Under the pieces are notes generated by a model. That model did no database searches. It saw only the letters and a list, made by a program, of their open reading frames with translations, and was not told the origin of the DNA. A program made the position numbers and the translations under genes. This document shows, one piece after another, positions 1 through 7,356 of a stretch of DNA of 33,583 nt; the first letter of the stretch is position 1, and each line of letters opens with the position of its first letter. Source of the stretch: JACRJW01 sp964359095 (GTDB lineage Bacteria > Patescibacteriota > Patescibacteriia > UBA9934 > GWF2-40-263); NCBI GenBank assembly GCA_964359095.1, contig CAYHRJ010000006.1, positions 1 through 33,583 on the forward strand. Direction: 5' to 3'.

Positions 1-791
1 ATCAATTTCTTCGTGTCCTCTGGTCCTTCTATTGGAATCGTCTCGATTCCCGTGCGCTTCACCGGTTCATCGTTGCCGCCTTCATACAGCGCATCGCCGA
101 CAAAAATCATCTTGCTGACATCGATCCCGAGATGTTTTTCCATCTCTCCGACACCATACCCTTTATCGATCCCTTTCATCGTGACGTCGATAGATGATTT
201 TCCTGGAACCTTAATTTCAAACTCTGGAAGATATTCTTTGAGCCTTCCAACAATCTCCCATCGTCGATCCATAGCTGATCCTTTGTAGGCGTCTTTCAGT
301 TCGATGGGAGCCTGCTGACCAAGTGCGGAAAATGTGATCTGTGTCCCGCGGTCTTCAATCACCTCGCCATAAACTTTTTCTGGTTGTTGATACGCAATAT
401 CTATAAAAGCTTGTTCGAATGCCTTCTTGATTTTCGCTCGTTCCTCTTCTGACAGGTGATGGGCGTAAACCGTCTTCCATTGTCCCTCTACGTAGTGCAG
501 AAGAGTCGCGCCGGAAGTTGGGAATAACAGCAGCTGAGAAAAAAGATGCTCATGTCCCTTGAGACTTGCAAGAAGTTGCATTTCAAACACAGGCATCCAC
601 CCACCACCGATCACGGCCACTCGACGTTTTTGGAGCAGAGACGAAAACAAATCCACCATCTCAGCATCCATCGGCGTCTTGCTTCTGGCGAGTGTTCCAT
701 CCAGATCGAACACGAACAATTCTTTTTCATGGATATCTGTGGGAGTAGGGAGTAGGGAGTAGGGAGTAGGGAGTAGGGAAAACGAGTTCAT
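1..791 (-). CDS. HAD-IIB family phosphatase, phosphomannomutase-like (3' end outside window)
   Basis: This minus-strand frame is open from position 791 to the window edge, so the C-terminus is missing. It carries the HAD motif I, FDLDGT, with the catalytic aspartates at residues 29 and 31 counted from the ATG at 791. Near the window edge it has a MKGIDKG lysine region and the motif GDALYEGGND, which resembles the GGND loop of eukaryotic-type phosphomannomutases. HAD-IIB enzymes with this motif set are sugar-phosphate phosphatases or mutases, and the substrate here is not determinable. The ATG at 791 puts a 7-nt tandem repeat inside codons 5-17, so the motif sits later than usual. A TTG or GTG just before FDLDGT (codons 25 and 27) is an alternative start outside the repeat. 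It is transcribed divergently from lemA. Confidence 0.7.
   Translation of the reverse strand, partial: MNSFSLLPTPYSLLPTPTDIHEKELFVFDLDGTLARSKTPMDAEMVDLFSSLLQKRRVAVIGGGWMPVFEMQLLASLKGHEHLFSQLLLFPTSGATLLHYVEGQWKTVYAHHLSEEERAKIKKAFEQAFIDIAYQQPEKVYGEVIEDRGTQITFSALGQQAPIELKDAYKGSAMDRRWEIVGRLKEYLPEFEIKVPGKSSIDVTMKGIDKGYGVGEMEKHLGIDVSKMIFVGDALYEGGNDEPVKRTGIETIPIEGPEDTKKL
741..780. repeat. Tandem heptanucleotide GGGAGTA, five copies plus a partial
   Basis: Five perfect head-to-tail copies of GGGAGTA are followed by GGGAA. On the minus strand the tract lies in frame in the first codons of the HAD gene if the ATG at 791 is used. Seven is not a multiple of three, so each gain or loss of a unit would shift that frame. 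If translation starts downstream, the tract is instead leader or intergenic DNA. Confidence 0.95.
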
Positions 792-795
792 CGCA

Positions 796-814
796 CCTAC
801 AACCTAAAACCTAC
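796..814 (+). repeat. Intergenic repeat, copy 1 (inverted relative to copy 2)
   Basis: This is a 19-nt C/A-rich string (CCTACAACC-AAAA-type core) whose exact reverse complement occurs at 1440-1458. Copy 1 lies upstream of lemA and copy 2 downstream, so the lemA gene is bracketed by inverted copies. Confidence 0.85.
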
Positions 815-824
815 TACCTGATAC

Positions 825-853
825 TTGCGACTTTTGTTGAAATCACGTACGAT
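825..853 (+). promoter_or_regulatory. Candidate promoter of lemA
   Basis: A TTGCGA hexamer at 825-830 and a TACGAT hexamer at 848-853 are separated by 17 nt. This is a plausible sigma-70 type pair 25 nt upstream of the lemA ATG. No Shine-Dalgarno sequence lies between it and the start codon. This is a by-eye match only. Confidence 0.35.
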
Positions 854-878
854 TTAAGAGAATTAAACACACATCTCT

Positions 879-1430
879 ATGGAACTTCTTTGGGTTCTCG
901 TCATTGTCGTCGTCCTCATCTCGCTGTGGCTCATTCTAACATATAACGGCCTTGTCACCTCTCGCAATCGTGTGGAGGAAGCGTGGTCAGATATTGAGGT
1001 GCAGATGAAGCGTCGCTATGACCTCATCCCAAATCTCATCGCAACTGTAAAGGGCTATGCTGGGCACGAGGAAAACGTGTTCACCAAAGTCACCGAGGCA
1101 CGCACGGCGGCTATGGGAGCACGAACCATGGCTGAACATGGGGCTGCAGAAAACATGCTGACCGACACATTGAAATCCCTTTTTGCTGTCTCAGAAAATT
1201 ATCCTGCCCTGCAAGCCTCACAAAACTTTTTACAACTTCAACACGAACTCACCGACGCCGAGGACAAAATCCAAGCCTCGCGTCGCTTCTACAACACAAA
1301 CGTCCGCGACTTCGCGACCAAGCTCCAGGTGTTCCCAACCAACCTTGTTGCTGGCCTGTTTGGTTTTGTGAAGCGAGAATTTTTTGATGCACCCGATGTC
1401 GTCATGAACGCGCCGGAAGTGAAGTTCTAA
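879..1430 (+). CDS. lemA: LemA family membrane protein
   Basis: This 183-aa protein has one N-terminal membrane segment (about residues 4-24), then the LemA signature: a YNGLV..RN.V..AWSDI stretch, RYDLIPNL at about residues 48-55, and a largely helical body ending in a short basic/aromatic tail. LemA proteins are conserved in bacteria, place a long helical bundle outside the membrane, and are of unclear biochemical role. The next gene is htpX, and lemA-htpX pairing is common, which supports a shared envelope-stress or membrane-quality function (inference). The start is the first ATG after the promoter-like sequence. No Shine-Dalgarno is visible. Length is typical of the family. Confidence 0.93.
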   Translation: MELLWVLVIVVVLISLWLILTYNGLVTSRNRVEEAWSDIEVQMKRRYDLIPNLIATVKGYAGHEENVFTKVTEARTAAMGARTMAEHGAAENMLTDTLKSLFAVSENYPALQASQNFLQLQHELTDAEDKIQASRRFYNTNVRDFATKLQVFPTNLVAGLFGFVKREFFDAPDVVMNAPEVKF

Positions 1431-1433
1431 AAA

Positions 1434-1501
1434 TAGGTTGTAGGTTTTAGGTTGTAGGGAATACATTTCCGAACTTTCTACCACCTACCACCTACAACCT
1501 A
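1434..1501. repeat. Inverted repeat between lemA and htpX
   Basis: A perfect 12-bp pair, TAGGTTGTAGGT at 1434-1445 and its complement at 1490-1501, surrounds low-complexity DNA. It includes copy 2 (1440-1458) of the repeat found upstream of lemA. The hairpin lacks a T-tract, so it does not look like a standard terminator. It ends just before the htpX ATG. Confidence 0.75.
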
Positions 1502-1515
1502 CTCCCCCCTTCCCC

Positions 1516-2397
1516 ATGTACTCCCAAATCGACGCCAACAAACGCAAGACATGGCTGCTCATCTCGCTCTTCACAATTGTGATTGTTGGATTGGGTTGGT
1601 TCTTTGGTGAATACACAGGAGTTGGCAACGCTGGCATCATCGTCGCGGTTCTCTTTGCGACATTCATGAACCTCACTGGCTACTTCTGGGGTGACAAGGT
1701 CGCACTCGCGTCCTCTGGCTCAAAGGAAATCAAAAAAGCCGACAACCCTCGTCTGTGGCGCATGGTGGAGAACTTGGCGATCACTGGCGGCATGCCCATG
1801 CCAAAGGTCTACGTTATGAACGACCCTTCCCCTAACGCCTTTGCCACAGGCCGCGATCCTGAACACGCATCCGTCTCGGTCACCACAGGCTTACTGGACA
1901 TCATGGAGGATAACGAACTGGAGGGCGTGCTCGCTCACGAAATGTCGCACGTGAAAAACTACGACATTCGTGTGATGACCATTGTAATCGTGCTGGTAGG
2001 AATCGTTCTGCTGCTCTCAGATATTCTTCTACGCACCATGTTCTGGGGCGGACGTGACAACGACAATCGTGGTGGCGGGATTCTGCTCATCATCGGTCTC
2101 GTGCTCGCCATTCTCTCCCCGTTCTTCGCGCAGCTCATCAAACTTGCGGTATCGCGCTCTCGAGAATATTTGGCTGATGCTTCCGGCGCCATGCTCACGC
2201 GCTATCCTGAAGGCCTCGCCAAGGCGCTTGAAAAAATCGCGCTCCATGACAAACCTCTCAAGCGCGCCAATCACGCAACCGCTCATTTGTTTCTTGCCAA
2301 CCCATTCGATCCCCATGTCACAAAAAAGTTTGAGCATTTTTTCTCGACGCATCCACCGATTGAAGAAAGGATTGTGAAGCTGAGAAGTATGATGTGA
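1516..2397 (+). CDS. htpX: Zinc metalloprotease HtpX
   Basis: This is a 293-aa M48-family integral membrane protease. Two N-terminal membrane segments (about residues 13-30 and 36-57) are followed by the zinc site HEMSH at residues 141-145. The third ligand is Glu217 in the REYLAD motif. Two more hydrophobic segments lie between these motifs (about 152-172 and 186-206). HtpX degrades damaged membrane proteins and faces the cytoplasm. All catalytic residues are present and the length is normal. The gene follows lemA on the same strand. The start is preceded by a C-rich run with no Shine-Dalgarno, as at other genes here. Confidence 0.96.
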   Translation: MYSQIDANKRKTWLLISLFTIVIVGLGWFFGEYTGVGNAGIIVAVLFATFMNLTGYFWGDKVALASSGSKEIKKADNPRLWRMVENLAITGGMPMPKVYVMNDPSPNAFATGRDPEHASVSVTTGLLDIMEDNELEGVLAHEMSHVKNYDIRVMTIVIVLVGIVLLLSDILLRTMFWGGRDNDNRGGGILLIIGLVLAILSPFFAQLIKLAVSRSREYLADASGAMLTRYPEGLAKALEKIALHDKPLKRANHATAHLFLANPFDPHVTKKFEHFFSTHPPIEERIVKLRSMM

Positions 2398-2407
2398 AGG
2401 TAATTAA

Positions 2408-2491
2408 GGTGGAATAGGTGGATAAGGTAGATAAGGCGGTTCCGAATTTCGGATTCCGACCACCTCCTCCACCTCATCCACCTATTCCACC
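2408..2491. repeat. Long inverted repeat between htpX and clpC
   Basis: A 16-nt arm at 2408-2423 (GGTGGAATAGGTGGAT) is matched exactly by its reverse complement at 2476-2491. The spacer contains a second small palindrome, CCGAATTTCGG. The flanks are CCACCT-type low-complexity DNA running up to the clpC ATG. It may act as an RNA hairpin, but no U-tract follows. Confidence 0.85.
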
Positions 2492-2514
2492 TCACCACCT
2501 CCTCCACCTCCCCC

Positions 2515-5016
2515 ATGCCCCACGACATCGTCGACAAATTTTCAACTCATTTGAAAGACGTCCTGACTCGGGCGCTCTGTTTGGTTGCGCAAACTGGTGA
2601 ACAAACCATTCAACCTCAACATCTCCTCTGGGCTCTTGGCACACAAAAAGGGTGCATCGGAGCGGAAATTTTAAAAAAGGCTGGAGTAAAAATAACGGAG
2701 CTGAAAAAACTTGTCCTCATGAAAGAACGTATTCTTGCCTTGGGCTCCAACCCTCATCTGTCAATGCATCTCTCACAAGATGCGAAACGCATTGTTGAAA
2801 AGGCTGTTCTCACGGCTAACATCTATGGTCATCGGTATGTTGGAACGGAACATTTGCTTTCGGGTGTTCTACAAATCGAACATGAAAGCACTCAACAATT
2901 TTTCTTGCAGCAACAAACAGATATGAAGGAAATGCGAGCCCAGCTTGCCATTGTCCTCAAGAGCACATCTAAGTTTCCAGAACTCGCCACGTCGCTCGCG
3001 AGCGACGTGGCTCACCAGTCGGTCGCAACCGACACAGCACGCCAGTCAACGGAAACCCGTACAGGTCAAGAGAAAAAAATCTCCGCCGTTGAGTTCTTTT
3101 CTGTTGAACTCACCTCCAAGGAAGTTCAGAAGCGCATCGATCCCGTGATCGGCCGTGATCGCGAGATTGAACGTCTCATGGAAATTTTGTGTCGTCGCAC
3201 CAAAAATAATCCTCTGCTTCAGGGTGAACCAGGCGTGGGCAAAACCGCCATTGTTGAGGGCTTAGCTAAAAAAATTGTAGAAGGTCACGTTCCCCCTGTC
3301 TTGTCACACAAACGGATCTTTGCGCTGGACCTCACGCTTGTGGTTGCTGGAACCATGTATCGCGGCGAGTTTGAAGGTCGCCTACGCCAGATCGTTGAGG
3401 AAGTGAAACAGGATCCAGACATGATTCTTTTTATTGACGAGCTTCACACAATCGTGGGAGCGGGTTCTGCGTCAGGTTCCATGGACGCAGCCAACATTTT
3501 AAAACCAGCGCTTGCACGAGGGGAAATTCGTTGTATCGGTGCGACTACGCCACAGGAGTTTAAAAAATATATTGAGACAGACAGCGCGCTTGAACGTCGA
3601 TTCCAGAGTGTGCTCGTAGAGGAACCTAGTCTTGAAAAAACGGTCGAAATCTTGGAAGGCGTAGCTCCATACTACGAAAAATTTCACCGTGTGCGCATCA
3701 CCCACGATGCTATTCGCGAAGCCGTGAACTTATCAGAACGCTACATCCAAGACCGGCAACTCCCGGACAAAGCCATCGATCTTCTTGACGAAGCATCTGC
3801 AAGTGTTCGTGTCCATGACATGAACCCAGGCCCAGTTCAAAAAGAACGCACGCTCTTTAACACGCTCGATCAGGTAAAAGAACTCAAGCGTCAGGCCGTC
3901 GTAGAGGAACGATTTCTGGAAGCCTTAGAACTCAAAGAAGAAGAAGATCGCCTCCACGCGCATCTTTCTACTCTTCGGATTGAAGAAGACGTGAGCCCTG
4001 TTCCTGTGATTACCGAAAACGATATTGCCGCTGTGGTCTCTCGAGCCACAGGTATTCCTCTGAGTGGTGTAGGAGATCAACATTTGAGTGATCTCTTGCA
4101 GATGGAAGACGTGATGCGTGTGTCTGTGTTGGGACAGGACGAAGTGCTTTCTACGGTAGCCGGTGCCCTTCGCCGTGCCAAAGCCGGAATCGCTCATCCA
4201 AAACGGCCACTTGCCTCGTTCTTATTTTTGGGTCCATCAGGCGTTGGAAAAACAGAACTCGCAAAAACAGTAGCGCAACTGCTCTTCCACTCGAAAAATA
4301 ATTTTATCCGTCTTGACATGAGCGAGTATGCGGAAGGTTTTACCATGTCCAAACTCATTGGGGCACCAGCCGGATACATCGGTTACAAAGAAACCGCGAA
4401 CCTCACCGATCGCGTAAAACAGCGACCGTATTCGGTTGTCCTCTTTGACGAAATCGAAAAAGCGCATTGCGACGTTCAGAACTTGCTCCTCCAAATCCTG
4501 GAAGAAGGCGAGCTCGCAGACGCCACTGGTCGCACGGTCAACTTTAAAAATACGGTTATCATTCTCACATCCAACGTAGGTCTCGAACGATTCGATCAGG
4601 GTGAGATGGGATTTATGGGAAGCGATGATGATCGCACAACCACGCTCCACGGCGATCTGCAAAAAGAACTCGCTGAGCGCTTTCGACCTGAGCTCTTGAA
4701 TCGTCTGGATCACACCTGTATCTTTAAACTCCTCACAACAGAAACGCTCACAGCGATCGCGCACAAACAACTTGAGGAACTCACTGTCCGCCTGAAAGAG
4801 CAAGGGCTCACACTCAAGATTCACGAAAGCATCGCGGCACACCTTGCCTCATCGACGGATCCCAAATCTGGCGCGCGTCAGCTACGAAACCTCATTCAAA
4901 AAGAAATCGAACACAAAATTGCAGAACGGTTGAGTCAAAAAAATCGACCTTCTTCTCTCGTCATTAAGCTAAAAGACAAACAGATCATCGTAACCAAACC
5001 GTATGCCAACACGTGA
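2515..5016 (+). CDS. clpC: ClpC/ClpA-type AAA+ unfoldase
   Basis: This is an 833-aa Hsp100 protein in the usual ClpC size range. A Clp N-domain (about residues 1-150) is followed by a low-conservation linker with a palindromic DNA insertion. AAA+ D1 has Walker A GEPGVGKT at 237-244 and a FIDELH Walker B. A short helical middle domain rich in E/K/L (about 440-490) precedes AAA+ D2, which has Walker A GPSGVGKT at 573-580. Downstream of the SNVG sensor region is MGF, which sits where ClpA/ClpC carry their IGL/VGF ClpP-docking loop, so partnership with ClpP is likely. No clpP lies in the window. The family unfolds proteins for degradation. The 3' end overlaps the next small gene by 14 nt. Confidence 0.93.
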   Translation: MPHDIVDKFSTHLKDVLTRALCLVAQTGEQTIQPQHLLWALGTQKGCIGAEILKKAGVKITELKKLVLMKERILALGSNPHLSMHLSQDAKRIVEKAVLTANIYGHRYVGTEHLLSGVLQIEHESTQQFFLQQQTDMKEMRAQLAIVLKSTSKFPELATSLASDVAHQSVATDTARQSTETRTGQEKKISAVEFFSVELTSKEVQKRIDPVIGRDREIERLMEILCRRTKNNPLLQGEPGVGKTAIVEGLAKKIVEGHVPPVLSHKRIFALDLTLVVAGTMYRGEFEGRLRQIVEEVKQDPDMILFIDELHTIVGAGSASGSMDAANILKPALARGEIRCIGATTPQEFKKYIETDSALERRFQSVLVEEPSLEKTVEILEGVAPYYEKFHRVRITHDAIREAVNLSERYIQDRQLPDKAIDLLDEASASVRVHDMNPGPVQKERTLFNTLDQVKELKRQAVVEERFLEALELKEEEDRLHAHLSTLRIEEDVSPVPVITENDIAAVVSRATGIPLSGVGDQHLSDLLQMEDVMRVSVLGQDEVLSTVAGALRRAKAGIAHPKRPLASFLFLGPSGVGKTELAKTVAQLLFHSKNNFIRLDMSEYAEGFTMSKLIGAPAGYIGYKETANLTDRVKQRPYSVVLFDEIEKAHCDVQNLLLQILEEGELADATGRTVNFKNTVIILTSNVGLERFDQGEMGFMGSDDDRTTTLHGDLQKELAERFRPELLNRLDHTCIFKLLTTETLTAIAHKQLEELTVRLKEQGLTLKIHESIAAHLASSTDPKSGARQLRNLIQKEIEHKIAERLSQKNRPSSLVIKLKDKQIIVTKPYANT
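2986..3011. repeat. 26-nt perfect palindrome inside the clpC linker
   Basis: The arms are 13 nt each (GCCACGTCGCTCG and its complement, with no spacer), inside codons for the ClpC N-domain/D1 linker. A second hairpin, GTCGGT-cgca-ACCGAC, follows at 3018-3033. The reading frame stays open through both. Confidence 0.92.
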
Positions 5017-5173
5017 AGTGGACCAGCTCATCGATCAGCTTATAGGGCTGGGGGAGGACAAGGAAGAGTTAGATTTTTATCGTGACATTTTTGAGGATCT
5101 CGAAGAGCCAGCTCAAAAAGAAATTCTCGACAATCTCAAACAAGAAGTAAAAGATCTTCTCGCTGCCGCATAG
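5003..5173 (+). CDS. Small acidic helical protein, 56 aa
   Basis: The frame from the ATG at 5003 to the TAG at 5171-5173 encodes 56 residues, beginning MPTREVDQLI and ending DLLAAA. It is rich in D/E and L with heptad-like spacing, so it is probably two or three amphipathic helices. No cysteine, membrane segment or known motif is visible. The gene overlaps the clpC end by 14 nt and stops 2 nt before the next ORF, an arrangement that suggests translational coupling and a genuine gene. I do not recognise the family. A role as a ClpC adaptor or as a partner of the next gene would be guesswork. Confidence 0.65.
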   Translation: MPTREVDQLIDQLIGLGEDKEELDFYRDIFEDLEEPAQKEILDNLKQEVKDLLAAA

Positions 5174-5175
5174 CT

Positions 5176-7356
5176 ATGGGAAAGGAGGCACAACAACAAG
5201 CCATGGAGAAAGGCCAAAAAGGTCGGCTAAGGGTTATGATTGCTGATCTTCAAAAAGATCATTCGTCTCGAGGATCGCTTACGGCCGTGAGCCGCACAAA
5301 AATCGGCTCAGCTATTGTTGATCTCGTTCCGTTTTTGGGTGGAATCAAACAATTAAACGAGGCAATGGACGGTGAGGTGTATGCAACTGGAGAAAAGCTG
5401 CAAGGAAAAAAACGGATTGTCCATGGGCTCGTCGGTGTTGGAAGTTTTGCTCTTGATCTCATCGGAATCGGAGAAGGCGCAAAAGCCCTCAAAGTTGGAG
5501 GAAAGTCCGTGGGACTCGTGAAAGCAGCGGCGAAAAAACTCGGCACGGGTGGAGCAAGCAAATCTGCTGCTCTTTTGGAAAAATCTGCGGTCTTCATGGC
5601 CAAAAACCCTGAGCTTGTTCGCACCGCCGAGAATGTCGTTCAATATCACCTAGATGACGGTATCCGCTATGTAAAGACTGCTTCTCGCGGTGAAGCTCGT
5701 CAAATAGTCAAAGACAAATTATCAGAATATGTTCATCCTGAAGTGGCTGGATTGATCGTTGACGCAGGAGAAGCCAAGCTGAGAGGAAGTTTCTTGCCTG
5801 CGCAAAACACACAAGCGGCTCCTCACGCTGCCAATGTACTCTCCGCACGCAAGGCCGCGCTGGTCGCGAGTCGTGTGCAAAGCTTCACACAGAAGACTCC
5901 TGCTGCTCCCGCTCCGCCACGCACGTTCCAATCCTCGCAAAGCCAGATGATGAGTGCACAAAGCCAAACAGCGGTGAGTGTTGCAGGTTCAGTCAGCACG
6001 ACCATCTCTCCCAAACCCTCGAAACAGCAAATCATGAATAAAGCCCAGGGAGGCCGAGTGGCTTCTTTAATAACCTCCACGACAAAAAAAACATTGACAT
6101 ATGGGTTATCTGCTGGAACGTGGGGCGTACTTAAGACTGGCGGACGATCAAAAATTATCGCAGCTGGCATGGATCTAGTTCCACTTTTGGGAGGCATTAA
6201 ACAATTAAACGAAGCAATCGATGGTGAAACAATAACTGGGCAAAAACTCAGTGGAAAAAAACGGATTGTCCATGGGCTCGTCGGTGTTGGAAGTTTTGCT
6301 CTTGATCTCATCGGAATCGGAGAAGGCGCAAAAGCCCTCAAAGTTGGAGGAAAGTCCGTGGGACTCGTGAAAGCAGCGGCGAAAAAACTCGGCACGGGTG
6401 GAGCAAGCAAATCTGCTGCTCTTTTGGAAAAATCTGCGGTCTTCATGGCCAAAAACCCTGAGCTTGTTCGCACCGCCGAGAATGTCGTTCAATATCACCT
6501 AGATGACGGTATCCGCTATGTAAAGACTGCTTCTCGCGGTGAAGCTCGTCAAATAGTCAAAGACAAATTATCAGAGTATGTTCCTCCTGAAGTGGCTGGC
6601 ATGATCGTTGACGCAGGAGAAGCCAAAATGCGCGGAGGTGAATTCTCCGCACGCAAAGCCGCGCTCACGGCTGGACGTCACATGATAAAAGTAGGCACGG
6701 CTAAGCCGTTCTCCATGCCGCTTTCGCAACCCATGAAACGTCCGGCACCAACAGGCGCCGAAGATCAAAAAATGGAGGAAGAGGAGGAAGAAATCCAAGA
6801 ACAAGAAAGAACGTCACTTCTGAGACGAGCCATCGTACGTCAAAAACTTGAAATGCAAGACGAAGAGCAAGATGAGGAGAAAAAGACACTTGCACAAAAA
6901 GGTAAGCGTGCGGCCGTGAGGTATGTGTTCAAACAAGCGATGAGGCGTGGGTTCATTTATTTAATCAATTTTATTGCTGCTTCCCTTGATTTCGCGTTCG
7001 CCGGCATCTCCTTCATCATCACCTGTTTTGTGTATCTCTTTACATTAGGTTATTTGAACCTTGAAATGATTTACGGAACACACATCGCAAAAGGCAAAAG
7101 CAAAATTATCTCTCCTACCTCCTGGTTCCCTATTCCCATGCCGGTTGATCCAAACGCGCTCATCCTGCAAAGTTTTATTGTCACAATGGATATTGCTCTG
7201 GGAGTCGCTGTCGTTATTATGGGAGCTGGTGGCATGTGCATCGTGCATGATTACGTCAAACTCGTCTCAGATCCTCTTTATTTTGGTTTCGCCATCGCTA
7301 CTGACGGTGGAGATCTGTGTTTGGGTGGTATAATGAAATCTGTCCTTGGATTATGA
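5176..7356 (+). CDS. Membrane protein with duplicated pre-toxin-like module
   Basis: This 726-aa protein has three parts. Two copies of a roughly 160-residue module occupy about residues 40-205 and 325-490. Each begins D-L-V-P-x-L-G-G-I-K-Q-L-N-E-A, then has TG(E/Q)KL, then a Gly/Ala-rich hydrophobic stretch. This resembles the pre-toxin TG (PT-TG) domain of polymorphic toxins, though the match is by eye. An acidic Glu/Gln coiled-coil segment follows (about 530-575), then a C-terminal region with three or four membrane segments (about 590-720). No toxin domain is recognised. The ATG at 5176 has no Shine-Dalgarno, but an in-frame ATG at 5203 follows a strong AAAGGAGG at 5181-5188. The stop overlaps the next start as ATGA. 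Its position suggests a secretion-system-associated membrane protein. Confidence 0.75.
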   Translation: MGKEAQQQAMEKGQKGRLRVMIADLQKDHSSRGSLTAVSRTKIGSAIVDLVPFLGGIKQLNEAMDGEVYATGEKLQGKKRIVHGLVGVGSFALDLIGIGEGAKALKVGGKSVGLVKAAAKKLGTGGASKSAALLEKSAVFMAKNPELVRTAENVVQYHLDDGIRYVKTASRGEARQIVKDKLSEYVHPEVAGLIVDAGEAKLRGSFLPAQNTQAAPHAANVLSARKAALVASRVQSFTQKTPAAPAPPRTFQSSQSQMMSAQSQTAVSVAGSVSTTISPKPSKQQIMNKAQGGRVASLITSTTKKTLTYGLSAGTWGVLKTGGRSKIIAAGMDLVPLLGGIKQLNEAIDGETITGQKLSGKKRIVHGLVGVGSFALDLIGIGEGAKALKVGGKSVGLVKAAAKKLGTGGASKSAALLEKSAVFMAKNPELVRTAENVVQYHLDDGIRYVKTASRGEARQIVKDKLSEYVPPEVAGMIVDAGEAKMRGGEFSARKAALTAGRHMIKVGTAKPFSMPLSQPMKRPAPTGAEDQKMEEEEEEIQEQERTSLLRRAIVRQKLEMQDEEQDEEKKTLAQKGKRAAVRYVFKQAMRRGFIYLINFIAASLDFAFAGISFIITCFVYLFTLGYLNLEMIYGTHIAKGKSKIISPTSWFPIPMPVDPNALILQSFIVTMDIALGVAVVIMGAGGMCIVHDYVKLVSDPLYFGFAIATDGGDLCLGGIMKSVLGL
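5404..5726 (+). repeat. 323-bp direct repeat, copy 1
   Basis: It is identical base for base to 6253-6575, offset 849 bp (283 codons), within the coding sequence of the 726-aa protein. Similarity continues at lower identity to about 5777. Upstream of 5404 the two modules are clearly diverged. Confidence 0.97.
6253..6575 (+). repeat. 323-bp direct repeat, copy 2
   Basis: This is the second copy, identical to 5404-5726. The first mismatch downstream is A5727 versus G6576. Just upstream the alignment offset changes from 852 to 849 bp because of a one-codon length difference in the TGEKL loop. Confidence 0.97.

Noticed and set aside
5823..6473. 216-aa minus-strand ORF opposite the repeated module
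   Set aside because: It is a shadow of the 726-aa gene; the duplicated DNA gives two similar shadow ORFs (at 5259 and 5823), which is expected and not evidence of a real gene.
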